From Chaetomium olivaceum (Eukaryota; Ascomycota; Sordariomycetes; Sordariales; Chaetomiaceae): DNA of 64,000 bases. Positions 32,528 through 45,200 of the stretch are shown here, in pieces. Both the position numbers and the translations under genes were made by a program. The stretch spans positions 682,001 through 746,000 of the forward strand of contig JAYWVB010000011.1 of assembly GCA_039881045.1 (NCBI GenBank). The letters run 5' to 3'. A model generated the notes under the pieces. That model did not search any database, was not told the origin of the DNA, and saw nothing but the letters and a program-made list of their open reading frames with translations. Numbering within the stretch: the first letter of the stretch is position 1; the number at the start of each line of letters is the position of its first letter.

Positions 32528-35485
32528 GAAGTATACTTACGGAACGTAAAAATTCAAAGGAGAAAACAGACCAAGTATAGCGATCCGAGCGCCTACATCA
32601 AACCATTGACAGCAAAAATGGGGGGAACATGTGTGTCATCCGCTAAGAGCCCGTGATACTTGAGGGTGATGGGAAGAAGAAGATAGCAGGAGCACCGGGG
32701 TCCGGGCTGACTGGATTTTGAAAATGGTGCGACGACGACGGGTGTACGAAGGGTGCGGCGAAGGAGCAGCAACGGGCGAAGAAGGGGTGCAACGAGGCAA
32801 GCAGCAACGGGTGATGAAGGGGTGCCATGAGGCGAGCAACAACACTTGAAGCCATGCATCCTTTCGCAATTTGAAATCAAAGTTACCCGGTGAATATGAT
32901 AGACGACGGGTACTTTCACCTCTTCCCGTTGTTATCTGGCTTTAGCTGCCGTGGTAGATTACCAGGTATTATATCATAGCAAGGTCCTCGTATCTTATGA
33001 TATTTCGCTCCTGGGCCGTCATCCTGACTATCATCAAAGTGGCGGTGAGAGGGCGGCTCAACTTCTTCTACTACGGCCTCTAGGACTCGGACTTGGCCGC
33101 TTCCAAATCCACCATAACCCCCGTCCGTTTGTGCTTAAATGACAAGACTTACACCTATTCACGTGGGGACGGCACGGTGCTGCGCTTTGTGACTTGGTTG
33201 AAGGAGCGGTGAGGCATAAAAAGAGAGGTGTGGTGGCGGTGAAATTCCAGAACGCCGACACCCTCCTTTTTCTCGTTTTCCACGTTGTGGCGCTGGGTGC
33301 CGTGATGCGAACAGCAGTCCGAAATGGTAGCGAGTCCGCGATGCTCGTAGTGAGACGGCTGCCTTGCGCATCCCCGCCACATGACCACCAGGTGAGGCGA
33401 GTAGGAACGGGAATTGTGAGCGAGTGTCTTGTCGTCTCCAACGAATGAGATGATACTTAGTCAAGGTTCAACGGCAGGGACAGGGGCAATATACACAATC
33501 ATTTTTCCAGATACCCTGATGATTGGGGCATGAGGGCGTGAGTGTTGATAAGCGATAGGAGAGGGATCAACAGGGACACCTACATATACCTTGCAAGACT
33601 GCGCTCTGGCGCTCATGTGCGTCCGTAATCTTCGTAGATGATGACACCAGTCGCGTGACAGCAGACCAAGCGTATCTTGCGCGCGATAATGTTAAAGAAT
33701 CAGTAGAAGTAATATTCGAAACCTGACGGCGCGGGCTAAAGCATCTAAATAAACGGCCAGTGTGCATGGGTGTTAGAAGTTCTAAAACCGAAATGGCTTC
33801 ACGATAGTACACCTACTAGTCGAATAGGGGCCAGACATGTACAGGGTAGATAGTCCGTATATGGAACAATCGCAGTTCTTCACCGTTACCGGACTCGTAC
33901 GTCCGTTCGAATTACGAAGACGTAGTGAGCTAGGTGTGATAGAAAACCCATACTTAAACGTACCGCCCTTATAGTAAATCGCATGTGTAGTAGCTTTGGG
34001 TGGACTCCCAACTCCCCCCGCTTCTTTCAAGCCATAATCCTTCACTTCGGCAACTAGAATTCTAAAGCTCAGCAACAGCACCTACATAGGTAGTAAGACT
34101 GTAAGGCACTGAGTAGTACAGCACCGATTACCAAGGAACCTACCATGTTCGTCCCAGATCATCCCACCATGTCTACGCGCCAAGCCAATGCATTACTCCA
34201 ATCCGAGCAACACGGACGAGAGACAAGCTTTCCTATAAGTTTTCAAGCTCCTGTTCCTAAGTTTTACATAGGGAAGTCTTCATTGGGGTTTCAGGGGTAT
34301 CAACAACTTGCCAAGTCTGAGAGTGCGGGGCAGCGGGGCAAGGCGTTCTCATTGGCTGTTACCCCTTATCTTATCGGCAATTCTGTTGTGTACCATATTC
34401 GTACCTCAGTCGTTCCTTCCAGATATTACACACAGTGCCGAGTTGCTCATGGCCCTTCGACCAAGTTAGGTTTCTTGCATCCTCACACAAGACTCGGAAT
34501 TTTCATCACAATATCTTCCAGAATCGCTTCCTCGGTCCCGAGACGAAGGACAGGGCAGTTGGCGTCATTGACGCACTGGATTGTCCCATGGCTCGGCAGC
34601 AGGGGGTTTAAGCTTTCTTGCTCTTCTTGTCTTTCCAAAAGGGCCGTGTATTCCCCCGTTCAGCCTCATTGCAACACCGAATTCCTCAGGGCCCCCACGC
34701 TGTAAACAACTGGAACAAGGGCTGACTGCACCTGGGTGTGGCAACTGTACAGCGCTTGGCTCCTTGGCTGACCTTGGCTGACCTTGGCCGAGCTTGGCTC
34801 GAGTGGAGGGGCAAACCAACGTCGAGAACCCGACGCCCCAAAACCTTGTTTAATGGCACCTGGTGGCACCCAGTGGCACCCTTTAGACATAACGGGCTCT
34901 CGCTTGAGGGCTCTCATACCCGCTACTGCAATCCCTCGTGCCTCATCCCAGCGAGTTCCGCCGCTCTGCTTACGTACCTGCTCGACTCGGAACGATCGTC
35001 ATGGTTGGAGAACCCGCAGAGCACCCGGTACAACCCGGCACACAACCTGGCAGAGGTCTCCCAGCAACTATGGAACCCGACTGCCTGAACCCAGCAATTG
35101 GGATGAGAATTTTCCACTTTTACCAACAAGCTCGCTCTCCAGGACCCTTCCATCTCAATTCTCGCACTTCCCCAAGTCCCCCGGATTGTATAAGTTACCC
35201 ACAGCTCCCCACCGTCTCTCTCGTCTGAACTCCATTTCTGTATCGGGACTGCCCCTGCGCCATACTTGCAAATTCGACTGGCTACAACCCAACACCAATG
35301 ACCTTTGTTGCCGAGTTTTTCTCTCTCCTTCTCCTCAAACAAATACACTAGCCGTAGCTCGCCCGGGTCGGTCACCACCCGCCTGGTGCAAACCCCAAGA
35401 GCCCAGAGTTACCCCAAACCTTAACCCTCCCCACGCCCACGAGCTATCGTGGGAACACGCCTACACGCCCCGTTGAGCCCAAACC
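32528..35485. other. 3 kb without a recognisable gene
   Basis: Contains a 35-base minisatellite (32731-32835) and AT-rich sequence from about 33440 to 34140. The right part (34740-35480) is pyrimidine-rich, with short direct repeats such as CCTTGGCTGA (34761-34790), and should include the permease promoter. A 186-codon frame at 34145-34705 has no domain and I do not call it. Confidence 0.4.
32731..32835. repeat. 35-base minisatellite, three copies
   Basis: Units start at 32731, 32766 and 32801. The second and third share GCAGCAACGGG, GAAGGGGTGC and GAGGC; the first is more diverged. The period is not a multiple of three, which argues against coding sequence. Confidence 0.65.
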
Positions 35486-37587
35486 ATGGCCTCGACAGCC
35501 CTAGACGTGGAGGGAGGTGCCCGACGATCGGCGTCGCTCAAGGAGACAAGGAGATCCCCCCCGGACTTCGCTCTCCCGAGGATGTCTCGGTCCGCAGCAT
35601 CCCCGGCAGCGACCACACCCACCGGACCCTCAAGTCGCGCCATATCCAGCTGATTGGTGAGATCCCACCTCCCTCTTCGACCTGTTGTTGCTAGGTGGGT
35701 TGACTCGACTGCTAACTTTCCCGTCTGACCAGGCATCGGCGGAACCATTGGCACGGCACTGTACGTCCAGATCGGCCGGGGGTTGATGAACGGCGGTCCT
35801 GGCAGCCTCTTCATCGCCTTCACCCTGTGGTGAGTACACCCAACAAGACAAGACAGATGTCAACTCAATTTGCCTTTGTCCCATGATGAGAGCTGACCAC
35901 CCGTCTCGTCGTTAGGTGCACCTTCATCCTTGCCGTAACGCTGTGCATGGCCGAGATGGTGACCTACCTCCCATCTCATCGCCTTTCATCCGTTTCGCTG
36001 GCCGCTACGTCGACGAGGCCTTCGGCTTTGCTGCCGGATGGAACTTCTTCATTTTCGAGGCCGCCATGGTCCCCTTCGAAATCACCGCCTGCAACGTCAT
36101 CATCCACTACTGGAGTGATGCCGTACCCGCAGGCGGTATCATCGCCATCACCATCGTCCTCTACGGGTATGTCGTCATCTCCCTTCACCCGCCCCGCTTC
36201 CCTCCCCTGACCTAGACCCCGCGACTAACTCCTACCCCCAAAATCACAGCATCATCAACGTCCTCGCCGTCAAATGGTACGGCGAAGTCGAGTTCTGGGC
36301 CGCGCTCGGCAAGGTGCTCCTCATCGTCGCCCTGCTCATCTTCACCTTCATAGTGATGCTCGGCGGCAACCCGCTCGGCGACCGCTTCGGCTTCCGCTAC
36401 TGGAACGACCCGGGCGCCTTCGCCGAGCTGTACCACACCGGCAGCGTCGGCCGCTTCATGGGCTTCCTGCAGTGCCTCATCCTCGCCTCCTTCACCATCG
36501 CCGGACCCGACTACGTCTCCATGGCCGCGGGCGAGTGCGAGAACCCGCGCTATGTGATGCCGCGCGCGTTCAATGCGGTCTTTTACCGGCTGACGGCGTT
36601 TTTTGTGCTGGGTTCGCTGGCCGTGGGGATTCTGGTGCCGCATACCGATGAGGAGATGAGGGCGGCTTTTGAGGGCGGGGCGCCCGGTGCAGCGGCCTCG
36701 CCGTACGTCGTGGCCATGAACCGACTGAAGATCCGCGTGCTGCCGGACATTGTCAACGCCATGGTGCTGACGGCGGCATTTTCCGCGGGGAACAGCTACG
36801 TCTACTGCGCGTCGCGCTCGCTGTACGGCATGGCGCTCGAGGGCAAGGCGCCGCGCTTCTTTCTCAAGTGCACGCGGAATGGTGTGCCGATTTACTGCGT
36901 CGGCCTGGTGCTGCTGATTGCGTTTCTGGCGTTCCTGCAGGTGTCCAACGATGCTGCCGTCGTGCTGCAGTGGTTCGTCAACCTGGTCACGGCCAGCCAG
37001 CTGATCAACTTCAGCGCCATGTGCGTCACCTACCTGCGCTTTCACGCCGCGCTGAAGGCGCAGGGGATAGACCGGCGTTCGCTGCCGTACCGTGCTTGGT
37101 TCCAGCCGTATGCCGCCTGGTATGCCCTGGTCGGCACGTTCGTCATGACCTTCATGGGCGGCTACATGGTGTTTTTGCCGGGCAACTGGAATGTCCCGAC
37201 GTTTTTGTTCTCGTGCGTTTTTCTCTTCTCTTTTCCCTTTTTCTTCTTTTTTGCCCCCCCCCCCAAAACAACAGAACCCTCTGTGTTGTCGAGGAAGGAA
37301 TTAGGCAGGAATTATGCTAACCAGAAATCAGGTACACCATGATCGCCATTGTTCCACTACTCTTTCTCACCTGGAAGGTGGTGCACAAGACGAAGTTCCA
37401 CAAGGCCCATGAGATCGACCTGCAGAAGAATATGGACGAGATTGATGCGTACGAGCGCAGCTATGTGCCGAGCAAACCAGGGTAAGCACGCCTGTCTCTT
37501 CCTCTCCAAACCCCGTCGTGGGATGCCTGCTAACCAACACCCGCTAGAAACCGGTTTGAGCGATTCTTGGATTGGACGTTTGGATAA
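35486..37587 (+). CDS. Amino acid permease (APC superfamily, fungal YAT type), two apparent one-base deletions
   Basis: A plasma-membrane amino acid/proton symporter. Exons: 35486-35656, 35733-35829, 35916-36166, 36250-37212, 37332-37481 and 37548-37587. The N-terminal tail reads MASTALDVEGGARRSASLKE, then EIPPGLRSPEDVSVRS in the next frame, so one base is missing at about 35548. TM1 is the family signature (IGIGGTIGTALYVQIGRG...NGGPGSL). A second base is missing in the CCC at 35970-35972, where MVTYLP continues as ISSPFIRFAGRYVDEAFGFA. The remaining helices run to MIAIVPLLFLTWKVV. The cytoplasmic tail ends NRFERFLDWTFG. Exons sum to 1672 bases and become 558 codons (557 residues) when both single bases are allowed for, a typical length. 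The gene converges on UTP21, with 194 bases between stops. Confidence 0.88.
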
Positions 37588-37781
37588 ATACCGGAAGGGA
37601 TAGGATGATTGAGGGTGGTGGCGCTAGGTCATTGGATGATGAGATACCCCAGCATAGCATGGTTGGAATAGACTTTTGCTTCAAGACGAATTGCTGCTTG
37701 CTTCGCCTGTACTTATTTATGTGTTTGCCTGTCTTGATTGTGTGTTGATTGACTGATATCCTTCCCATAAACCACGCCCAC

Positions 37782-40700
37782 TCATGTCCTTGGACTCCTC
37801 AAAAACCCAACCACACCCCCACAATACCCAACCAAATCATCCAACCGCTCCCGCTCCTTGCCCTGGTGCTGCTTCCACTCGCCCAGCGCCGCCAGCAGCG
37901 ACTCGTTGGCCATGACCAGGTCAAAGTGCAACCGCAAAAAGACCGTCATCCACGCCTGAATCAGCTCGTAGTCGCGCCGCGCGATCAGCCGGCTCGTCAG
38001 CGCCCGGATGAAGTGCAGCAGCTCGTTGGACTCGTCATCGCCGAAGCCCATCGAGAGCGACCGCAGTTCCAGGTCGGCCGCCGACGGCCCGAGCGATTTG
38101 AGATGCTCGAGAAAGTCTGTGTCTGTTTCGGGAAGTTTGTCAGTATGACGGATTCAAACACGTGTATTGGTGTACGAGGGGCGGAAAGAAACATGGAAAA
38201 GGAATGCGGGGCACGTGCCGGGTACTACTTACAATCTCCCGACGCGCCACAAACAAGCAGTTTGGACGTGAGCACCTGCTGGTTCCGCGTCCGATCGAGC
38301 TGCGTCAGCCTTGAACCCTCGGCCTCCCTAGTCTTGGTATCCGCCGCGGGCACGAGTGCGTTCGATGCACTCGCGCCTCCTACGGCCGGCAGGAAGAACG
38401 GCGCCTTCTCGGGTGCCTTGGGCGCCTCCTTGGGCTTGTTCCGTGCCTTAATCAGGTCGATATGCAACAATGTCTGCCAACGGCTCTTGGGGACCAAGCT
38501 GAGGGTGGTCATGTCGGCACTAAGCTGGTCTAGCATCGGTGCCGTGACGCCGTCCTCCTCCTCGGCGGCCTGCTGCTCGTCCTCTGCAGCGGCGTCGAAT
38601 GCTGCCTCGATCAGACCCTGGCCACCCTCACCTGAGGCCGTGGGCGCCGCGATTTGGCCGATCTCCTTGTCGGAGATTTGCCTCGTGGGTACATGCTTGA
38701 AGAGCGTGCGGTTCGTCCAGAGCTGGACCCCAAGATCACCCTCCACAGCGCCCGCAAGGTACTCGCCCGTTGCCGAGAAGGCGAGCGCCGTGCAGGGCTT
38801 CTCCAGCCGGAAGGCATCGATCAAATGGCTTGTGGGCAGGTCCCAGACGCGAACGATCGAGTCTTGCGATGCGGCAACAATCCATCGGCCGTCGTTGGAG
38901 AAGCAGAAGTCGTTGATGTCGCCGCGGCAGCCCCAGAACTCACGGATCGTCTGCTTGGTTTCTACATCAACAACCCGGATGGAATGGTCGTCGCAGGCAA
39001 AGGCGATGAGGTCATTGCCTGCGTGGTAGCGGCAAGCTGTGATCTTGATCATCGGCGCCCAGTCAATCTCGTCGACGAGACTGCCCGTCACAAAATCCCA
39101 GAACTTGATTTTGCCGTCGAGCGAGCAGGATATGACGGTGCGGTTGAGCGGGTCGACCACAATGCCTGTTACAGCCTTGGTGTGCCTTCCCGTGCCTGGC
39201 GCAAATGTGACCTTGGATCGCGACTGGAGTTTGTTAACCTCGTCTAGTGCCTTCAGCTGCTGCATCTTTAGCTGTCGCAGCTGAGCCGGAGTCAGTCTCG
39301 AGGGAACCGCTGCCTATGTTTTCCGGATTGCAAGTTGAACATGTCGATGCCGCCCCCACTTGAGCCAACGAAAGCAAAGCTGCCACACGCGCTCATCGCA
39401 ACAGTCGACACGCTTTCTCCGTCGCCTGTCTTGAACGCCCACCGGCCGGCCCGCTTCCTACCCCAAAACCACGTACGTGCCCACGGATCGTCCTTGTGGG
39501 CCGTCACCACACTCTCCCATCCAGTCATACCGCTAAGCTGGGCGCTCGTGAGTTTGTTCTTGTCGTTGCCTTTGTCCCAAATCATTTGTTTCCCGGGCAT
39601 GGCACCCATCCCGCCATCCCGATTCAGCGAGGAGGCAATGCAGATGACTTCTGGTGCCTTGAGGTCGTCTAATGTCGTGGTTGGTCCATGCGACATGGAA
39701 CTGCCAGCCAAGATACCAATCTTCCTAGCCTTCTTCCGAATGGCGCCCTGGCTAAGCTCGGTGCTCTGCCCGTCACGGCGCAAACTCCACCCCCACAAAC
39801 TCCTGTCTCGGCCACCGCTGAGCAGCCACTTGTTTCCACCTTCGGCTCCGTCGAAATCCGAGGGCAGGAATTGCAGACAGCGCACCGGTGCCGCATGCCC
39901 GCTGCGCATGTGCAGAATACGCGGGACGGGCGAGAAGGGTGACTCGTCGAATATCCACGACTTGAGCGAGTTGTCCAGGCCACTCGTGACAATGACGGGT
40001 TGCCCGGGGAGAAACTCGACTTTGCTGATTCCTCCACGGACGTCCTTGTTGTAGGATGGGGGGTTGTGCGCGCTCCGCAGGACACCCATTATTCTTCCCC
40101 CCTTATTGAGATCCCAAAAGGTGACATCCCCACCTACACTGGTAGCAGTAGCCATAACACCATCCTTCCTCCCGTCCTGGCCCGCTCCCTGACCGTCGCT
40201 TCGGAACGAGATGCACGTAACCGGGGCATCCTCGGTTCCAGCATTCAAACGAAGAACAGATTTGTCGGTAAGTACATTTTGTAGAACCAATGGCCCTCCC
40301 GAGTAGGCAATGGCTAGTAGGGATAGAGCCGGGGAGGGCTGAAGGCAGGTGACGGCGCCGCAATCCGGCGTCGGCGGCAGAATGGTGTAAATAAGCTTGC
40401 CCGTGCTAATGTTCCAGATCTCAACCCAGCCGTCTTTCCGTCCGACAAAGATTTTGTTGAGGAAGGTGGGCATGTTGCAGACGCCGCCGCTAATTTCATT
40501 GTCGCCCTTCTTGGTTGCAGCCGTGAAGATGGTGGTGTAATGCTCCAACGTTGACGACTTCCACACCTCTATCCTCGTTGAAGCGCAGGCGACAATCCAC
40601 GAGCCAAATATGAGGATCTGCTTGATGCGCTGGTCCAAATCCGCAGGCAAGTGGAGCTCGGCAGCCTTCTTACCACGCTGGAACGCCCATAAACCCTGGG

Positions 40701-41095
40701 GCTCGCCATTGCGCGGGTCGCCCCAGGCGGCGAAGACTTTCTCCTTCCAAGCATAGGTGGCGGTGATGTCGGCGGGCGTCTGGGGGCGCGTAACGAAGAC
40801 AAGGTTGAGACCGCGCTTGAGGTCGTAGGTCTGCAAGGCTCGGCCGACCGAAGTGGTGATCTGGAACGTTGTCTTGCCGAGGGGAATCGAAGCGAAGGGG
40901 ACAGCAGTCGGAGAAACTAGTCCAATGGTCTAAATGGTCAGAGCGGTTCATCAAAGACTAGGAGCACGAGTGCTTGCTTACTCGGAACGGCGCAAAGATG
41001 GTCGACCCTCGCTTGGCCGCTGAAGGCGACGCCTTGACGACGGCATCGGTCCTTTGGCGCTTTGTCGACGGCCGGTCAGGCTCGGAGTGGGGCAT
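37782..41095 (-). CDS. UTP21: U3 snoRNP / SSU-processome WD-repeat protein Utp21
   Basis: Utp21 (WDR36) is a nucleolar component of the small-subunit processome needed for 18S rRNA maturation. Exons on the minus strand: 41095-40982, 40929-38233 and 38122-37782. After a basic start (MPHSEPDRPSTKRQRTDA) the protein forms two tandem WD propellers. Clear repeats are LNKIFVGRKDGWVEIWNIS, WLLSGGRDRSLWGWSLR, AFVGSSGGGIDMFNLQSGK, TVISCSLDGKIKFWDF and WIVAASQDSIVRVWDLP. The C-terminal Utp21 domain carries FLEHLKSLGPSAADLELRSL and ESNELLHFIRALTSRL. At 39302-39304 (GGG, plus strand) one base is missing: HRQRFP continues as SRLTPAQLRQLKMQQLKAL in the next frame, a junction well conserved in the family. 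With it the exon sum is 1051 codons (1050 residues), normal for the family. The last acceptor could be at either of two AGs six bases apart. Confidence 0.92.
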
Positions 41096-42208
41096 TTTGT
41101 CGAGCGCGGCTGCCGATAACGACCACCAATGGGCGTTTGTGGTTCGTGATGATGGCGGTTTCGAACTTTTGAAGTTTTCGGCAGCCTCGTCCGAAAAGAC
41201 AGAAGGGCCCCACCAAAAAAAAAGGGCCCACACCTTCCTTCACCTTAGGTGGACCCACTTAAGTCACCTTGCGCCGGCTCTCAATCACCGAGCACCGACT
41301 TCCTCCAAGACCCGCATCCGATGGCCAGACCCGTTCCCAGCTGCACACATGCCAGCTGCAAGGGCCGCATCTTGACCGCCTTTATGATCCAGAGGGAAAA
41401 AGGTCTGTTAGCCTATGAGGGCACGACATCTCAGTTTGGCCCAAACGGGTTACCCGTCACGCGACCACTTGTATTGTGCTACATGGCACCACTGGCATTT
41501 TATATAGTGCCTAAAAGAAGACGATGAGGTCTTGGGCCCTCAATGGTAAGAATCGGTGTCCAAAACCGAATTTGATTGCTATATTTTCCAGAAATGGAGG
41601 GGCGAGCTTGGGAGGTTGATATAGCTCGTGCCGACATGCCTGCCGCCTCTCTGCTCTCTGGCGTCATGGCACTGGATTTTCTGCCCCTCTGCCCCACCAC
41701 AGAAAATAATCCTTGGCGCCAGCGTGAACCGCCATTCCATCTGGCGCAGGGGTTGGTTGGCCCATCAGTCCCGCCATTTTGCGTATCAACCCCTTGGCCT
41801 AGCCCGGATCGTCTTCCCACTCCATGACTCCGGTTGTCGGGTTGGTTCCTTGGCTGGGCCATTGAGCCGGGCGGCAGTTAGTTAATTGCCTATTTATTCT
41901 TATTTTATTTTTATTTTACTTTCACGTGGGAATGCAGAGCATTCGGGCCAACCAAGATCTCCTTCGCCGAAGCTCCTCCTCCCGTCTTTGTACATTTGTA
42001 CCGAATGTGTTAGCTTTGCCACCGCACCAAATGCTCCCTCCCGGACCATCAGATCGAAATCCACTTTGAACCCCTGGAATTCGGAAGTGACATCAGATTG
42101 TCGAGCGCCGACTTTGCACATCTGCATGTGCTGGTCGATTTAAAGCCGGTTGCAGAGCCAGCTCTACTAACTAGAAAGTTTCAACTGTCGGTCCCCGCCA
42201 ACGTCAAC
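41096..42208. promoter_or_regulatory. Divergent promoter of UTP21 and VIP1
   Basis: 1.1 kb between two divergent starts, AT-rich around 41880-41930. No gene or repeat recognised. Confidence 0.45.
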
Positions 42209-45200
42209 ATGGATCCGAACTTCAACGATCCGGACACAACCATGGGTTCGACTGGGTTGGGTGCTGTCAGTGCCACATCGTCACCTCCTCCACCGCAGGA
42301 TGATCCAGAGCCCACACGGAATTCAATCGAGGCCTCCCCAGCCGCGGCAGGAACGGCGGAGTCCAGACCTGAGTCTCGACAAGAAGGTCGCGGTTTCCAC
42401 TCTTACAATCTTTCGTCTTCGTCCGCCGTTTCCATCCACAAAGCCAAGCACGTCGAGCCTGGTACCACAACGGCCCACGCCGAAAGAGCAGATGTGTCCA
42501 TGCCTCCGCCGCCTCTTCCAAGCCATGTTTCGGCAAGGGAAGACTTGACAGATACGGCTATCTTGAAACCAGTCGACATCTTCCAGGATTCACAAACCAC
42601 GTCCCACGATCAAACCCCCGCCTCGACTTCGCCCCGAGACTTTGCCATCGCTGTGGCCGACCCCAACGACCCAGATACGCCCCGTTTACAAGCAGGCACA
42701 GCCGTCGACACATCTCCGTACCGCGGTCTCCCTGACCCCTCCCTGCGCAGCGCCCGCACCTCTATATCCGAAGGCCCGGTCAGCAACCGCATGAGCATCA
42801 GCTCGCTCTACAGCCTAGCATCCGCTCGTGGTGTCCCCAGCTCGGCAGCATCGGCCAACGGAAGCGATAACGGCAGCGTGACCGGCACCCAGATCCATCG
42901 ACCCGTATCTGGCATCATGGCACCAGGCGGAGGGTCTAAGAATTCCGCCACGCCGCAATCCGAGACTAAAGGGTCGCAGGGAGCATACCAACTCCCAATA
43001 CGCGAACACATGCGCAGAAACCTAGAGACACGGCCAAGAAACCGCAGCAGGGACAGCAACAGCAAACCGGAACAAGCCCCACGCCGCGTTCGCAGCCCAC
43101 CAGGTCTAGGAGCCGGGCTAAACGCAGGTTCAGCGGGAGCACCGGGGCCAGCAGCCACAACAGCCCGAGTGGCGACCGCGCTCTGGCGCACCGTTCAGAG
43201 AAAGAAGAGCATAGGCCTGCTCCACTGGGTGTTATCGGTGTGTGCGCTCTAGACGTCAAGGCAAGGAGCAAGCCCAGCAGAAATATCCTGAACCGGCTCA
43301 TCCAAAACCGAGAGTTTGATGTCTGTGTCTTTGGAGACAAGGTCATCCTTGACGAGGGTGGGTTTCCCTGTGTCACCTTTTTGTTGTGGATTAGGCTAAC
43401 ATGAGACAGATGTTGAAAATTGGCCCATATGGTGAGTATCCCCAAGCACGCCCCGAGTGTGTTGTACTAACAGTCCAGCGACTACCTCATATCCTTCTAT
43501 TCGGACGGTTTCCCCCTGGATAAAGCGGTCGCCTACGTCAAGGCCCGCAAACCTTTCTGCGTTAACGATGTGCCCATGCAAAAGATTCTCTGGGACCGTC
43601 GCCTCTGCCTGCGTCTGCTCGACCGCATCAACGTCTCAACCCCTCAGCGTATCGAGGTGAACCGTGATGGCGGCCCGACACTGCTCACACCCGACATCTG
43701 CAAACATATCCGGGAAGTGAGCGGCATCACTTTTGAGCCGTTTGACTCGGAATCGGAGAAAGCCAAATGGGCCTCCCCTCGAAAGGTGGAGTTGCTCGAT
43801 GGCGGCGATATCCTCTCCGTTGATGGCACCCTGATTAAGAAGCCCTTTGTTGAGAAACCAACCAGCGGCGAGGATCACAACATCATCATCTACTTCCCCT
43901 CGTCTGCCGGCGGCGGCGCCCGCAAGCTGTTCCGCAAAATCGGTAACAAGAGCAGCGAGTATGTCGAGACCCTCAACGTCCCGCGCGCCATCACCCAACC
44001 GGACGACAGCTTCATCTATGAGCGCTTTATGCAAGTGGACAATGCTGAAGATGTGAAGGCCTACACAGTTGGCCCAGCTTACTGCCATGCCGAGACGAGG
44101 AAATCACCTGTCGTAGACGGCGTCGTCCGTCGCAACACCCACGGCAAAGAGGTGCGTTATGTGACCGCGCTAAGTACCGAAGAAAAGGAGGTCGCCAGCA
44201 AAATCAGCACCGCCTTTGGCCAGCGCGTGTGCGGCTTCGATTTCTTGCGCGCCGGCGGCAAGAGCTACGTTATTGATGTGAACGGATGGAGCTTCGTCAA
44301 GGACAACGATGACTACTACAACCACTGTGCCAACATCCTCAAGGACATGTTTATCAAGGAGAAGCAGCGCCGGGACGGACGAACGCCGCCCATGCCCTCG
44401 CCCGTCATCTCCGACGTAGATCCTCTATCCGTTCGCGCCAACCACCCAAGCAAAGAGCGGGACCTTGCCTCCCAGGGTCGCCCAAGCGTGGATAGGTCGG
44501 CGCGCGAATCGCTCATCGAGCCACCCACGCCAGCCAAGCCCGACTCTAAGCAGAGCAGCATGCCCGCCAGCCCGTTAGCCAGTCTGTTCGCTGCTGCTTT
44601 GCAGGACAGCGAGCCGTCCGCTGCGCCTTCCATCAAGTCTGCTTCACCGTCCATTTCCACAGAGGCCGCGGTCCAGGACGAGCAGGAACCACCGCCGCCT
44701 CCTCCTCCCAAGCCGAGCTGGAAGCTCAAGGGAGTAGTGTCCGTCATCCGCCACGCAGACCGCACGCCCAAGCAAAAGTACAAGTTCACCTTCCACACGG
44801 CCCCTTTCATCGAGTTGCTCAGAGGTCACCAAGAAGAGGTTCTGCTTATTGGCGAGCCGGCGCTAGCCAGCGTGCTTGATGCTGTGGACTTGGCGATGAG
44901 AGCCGGTGTCGAAGATCCCGCCAAACTCAAGGCTCTCCGCAATGTTCTCATCAAAAAGGGCAGCTGGGCCGGTACCAAGGTGCAAATCAAGCCCATGTTC
45001 CGAAAGAAGGACGACTCAAAGGGTATGAAGCCCCAAAAGGAGCAAAAGGAGCAAAAGGATGCCATCAAGGAAGAGGAGCCGTGTCTCCAAACCGACGAGG
45101 ATACCGAGAAGCAGGGCAGCGAGGTGACACCCCGCAAACCGCCCCGCAGAACCGACTCGCTCTCGGGAGTGACCATGTCCAAATTCACAGCCGCCGAGGA

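Noticed and set aside
34145..34705. 186-codon plus-strand frame between the MULE and the permease
   Set aside because: No start context, no domain, mixed composition like its surroundings.
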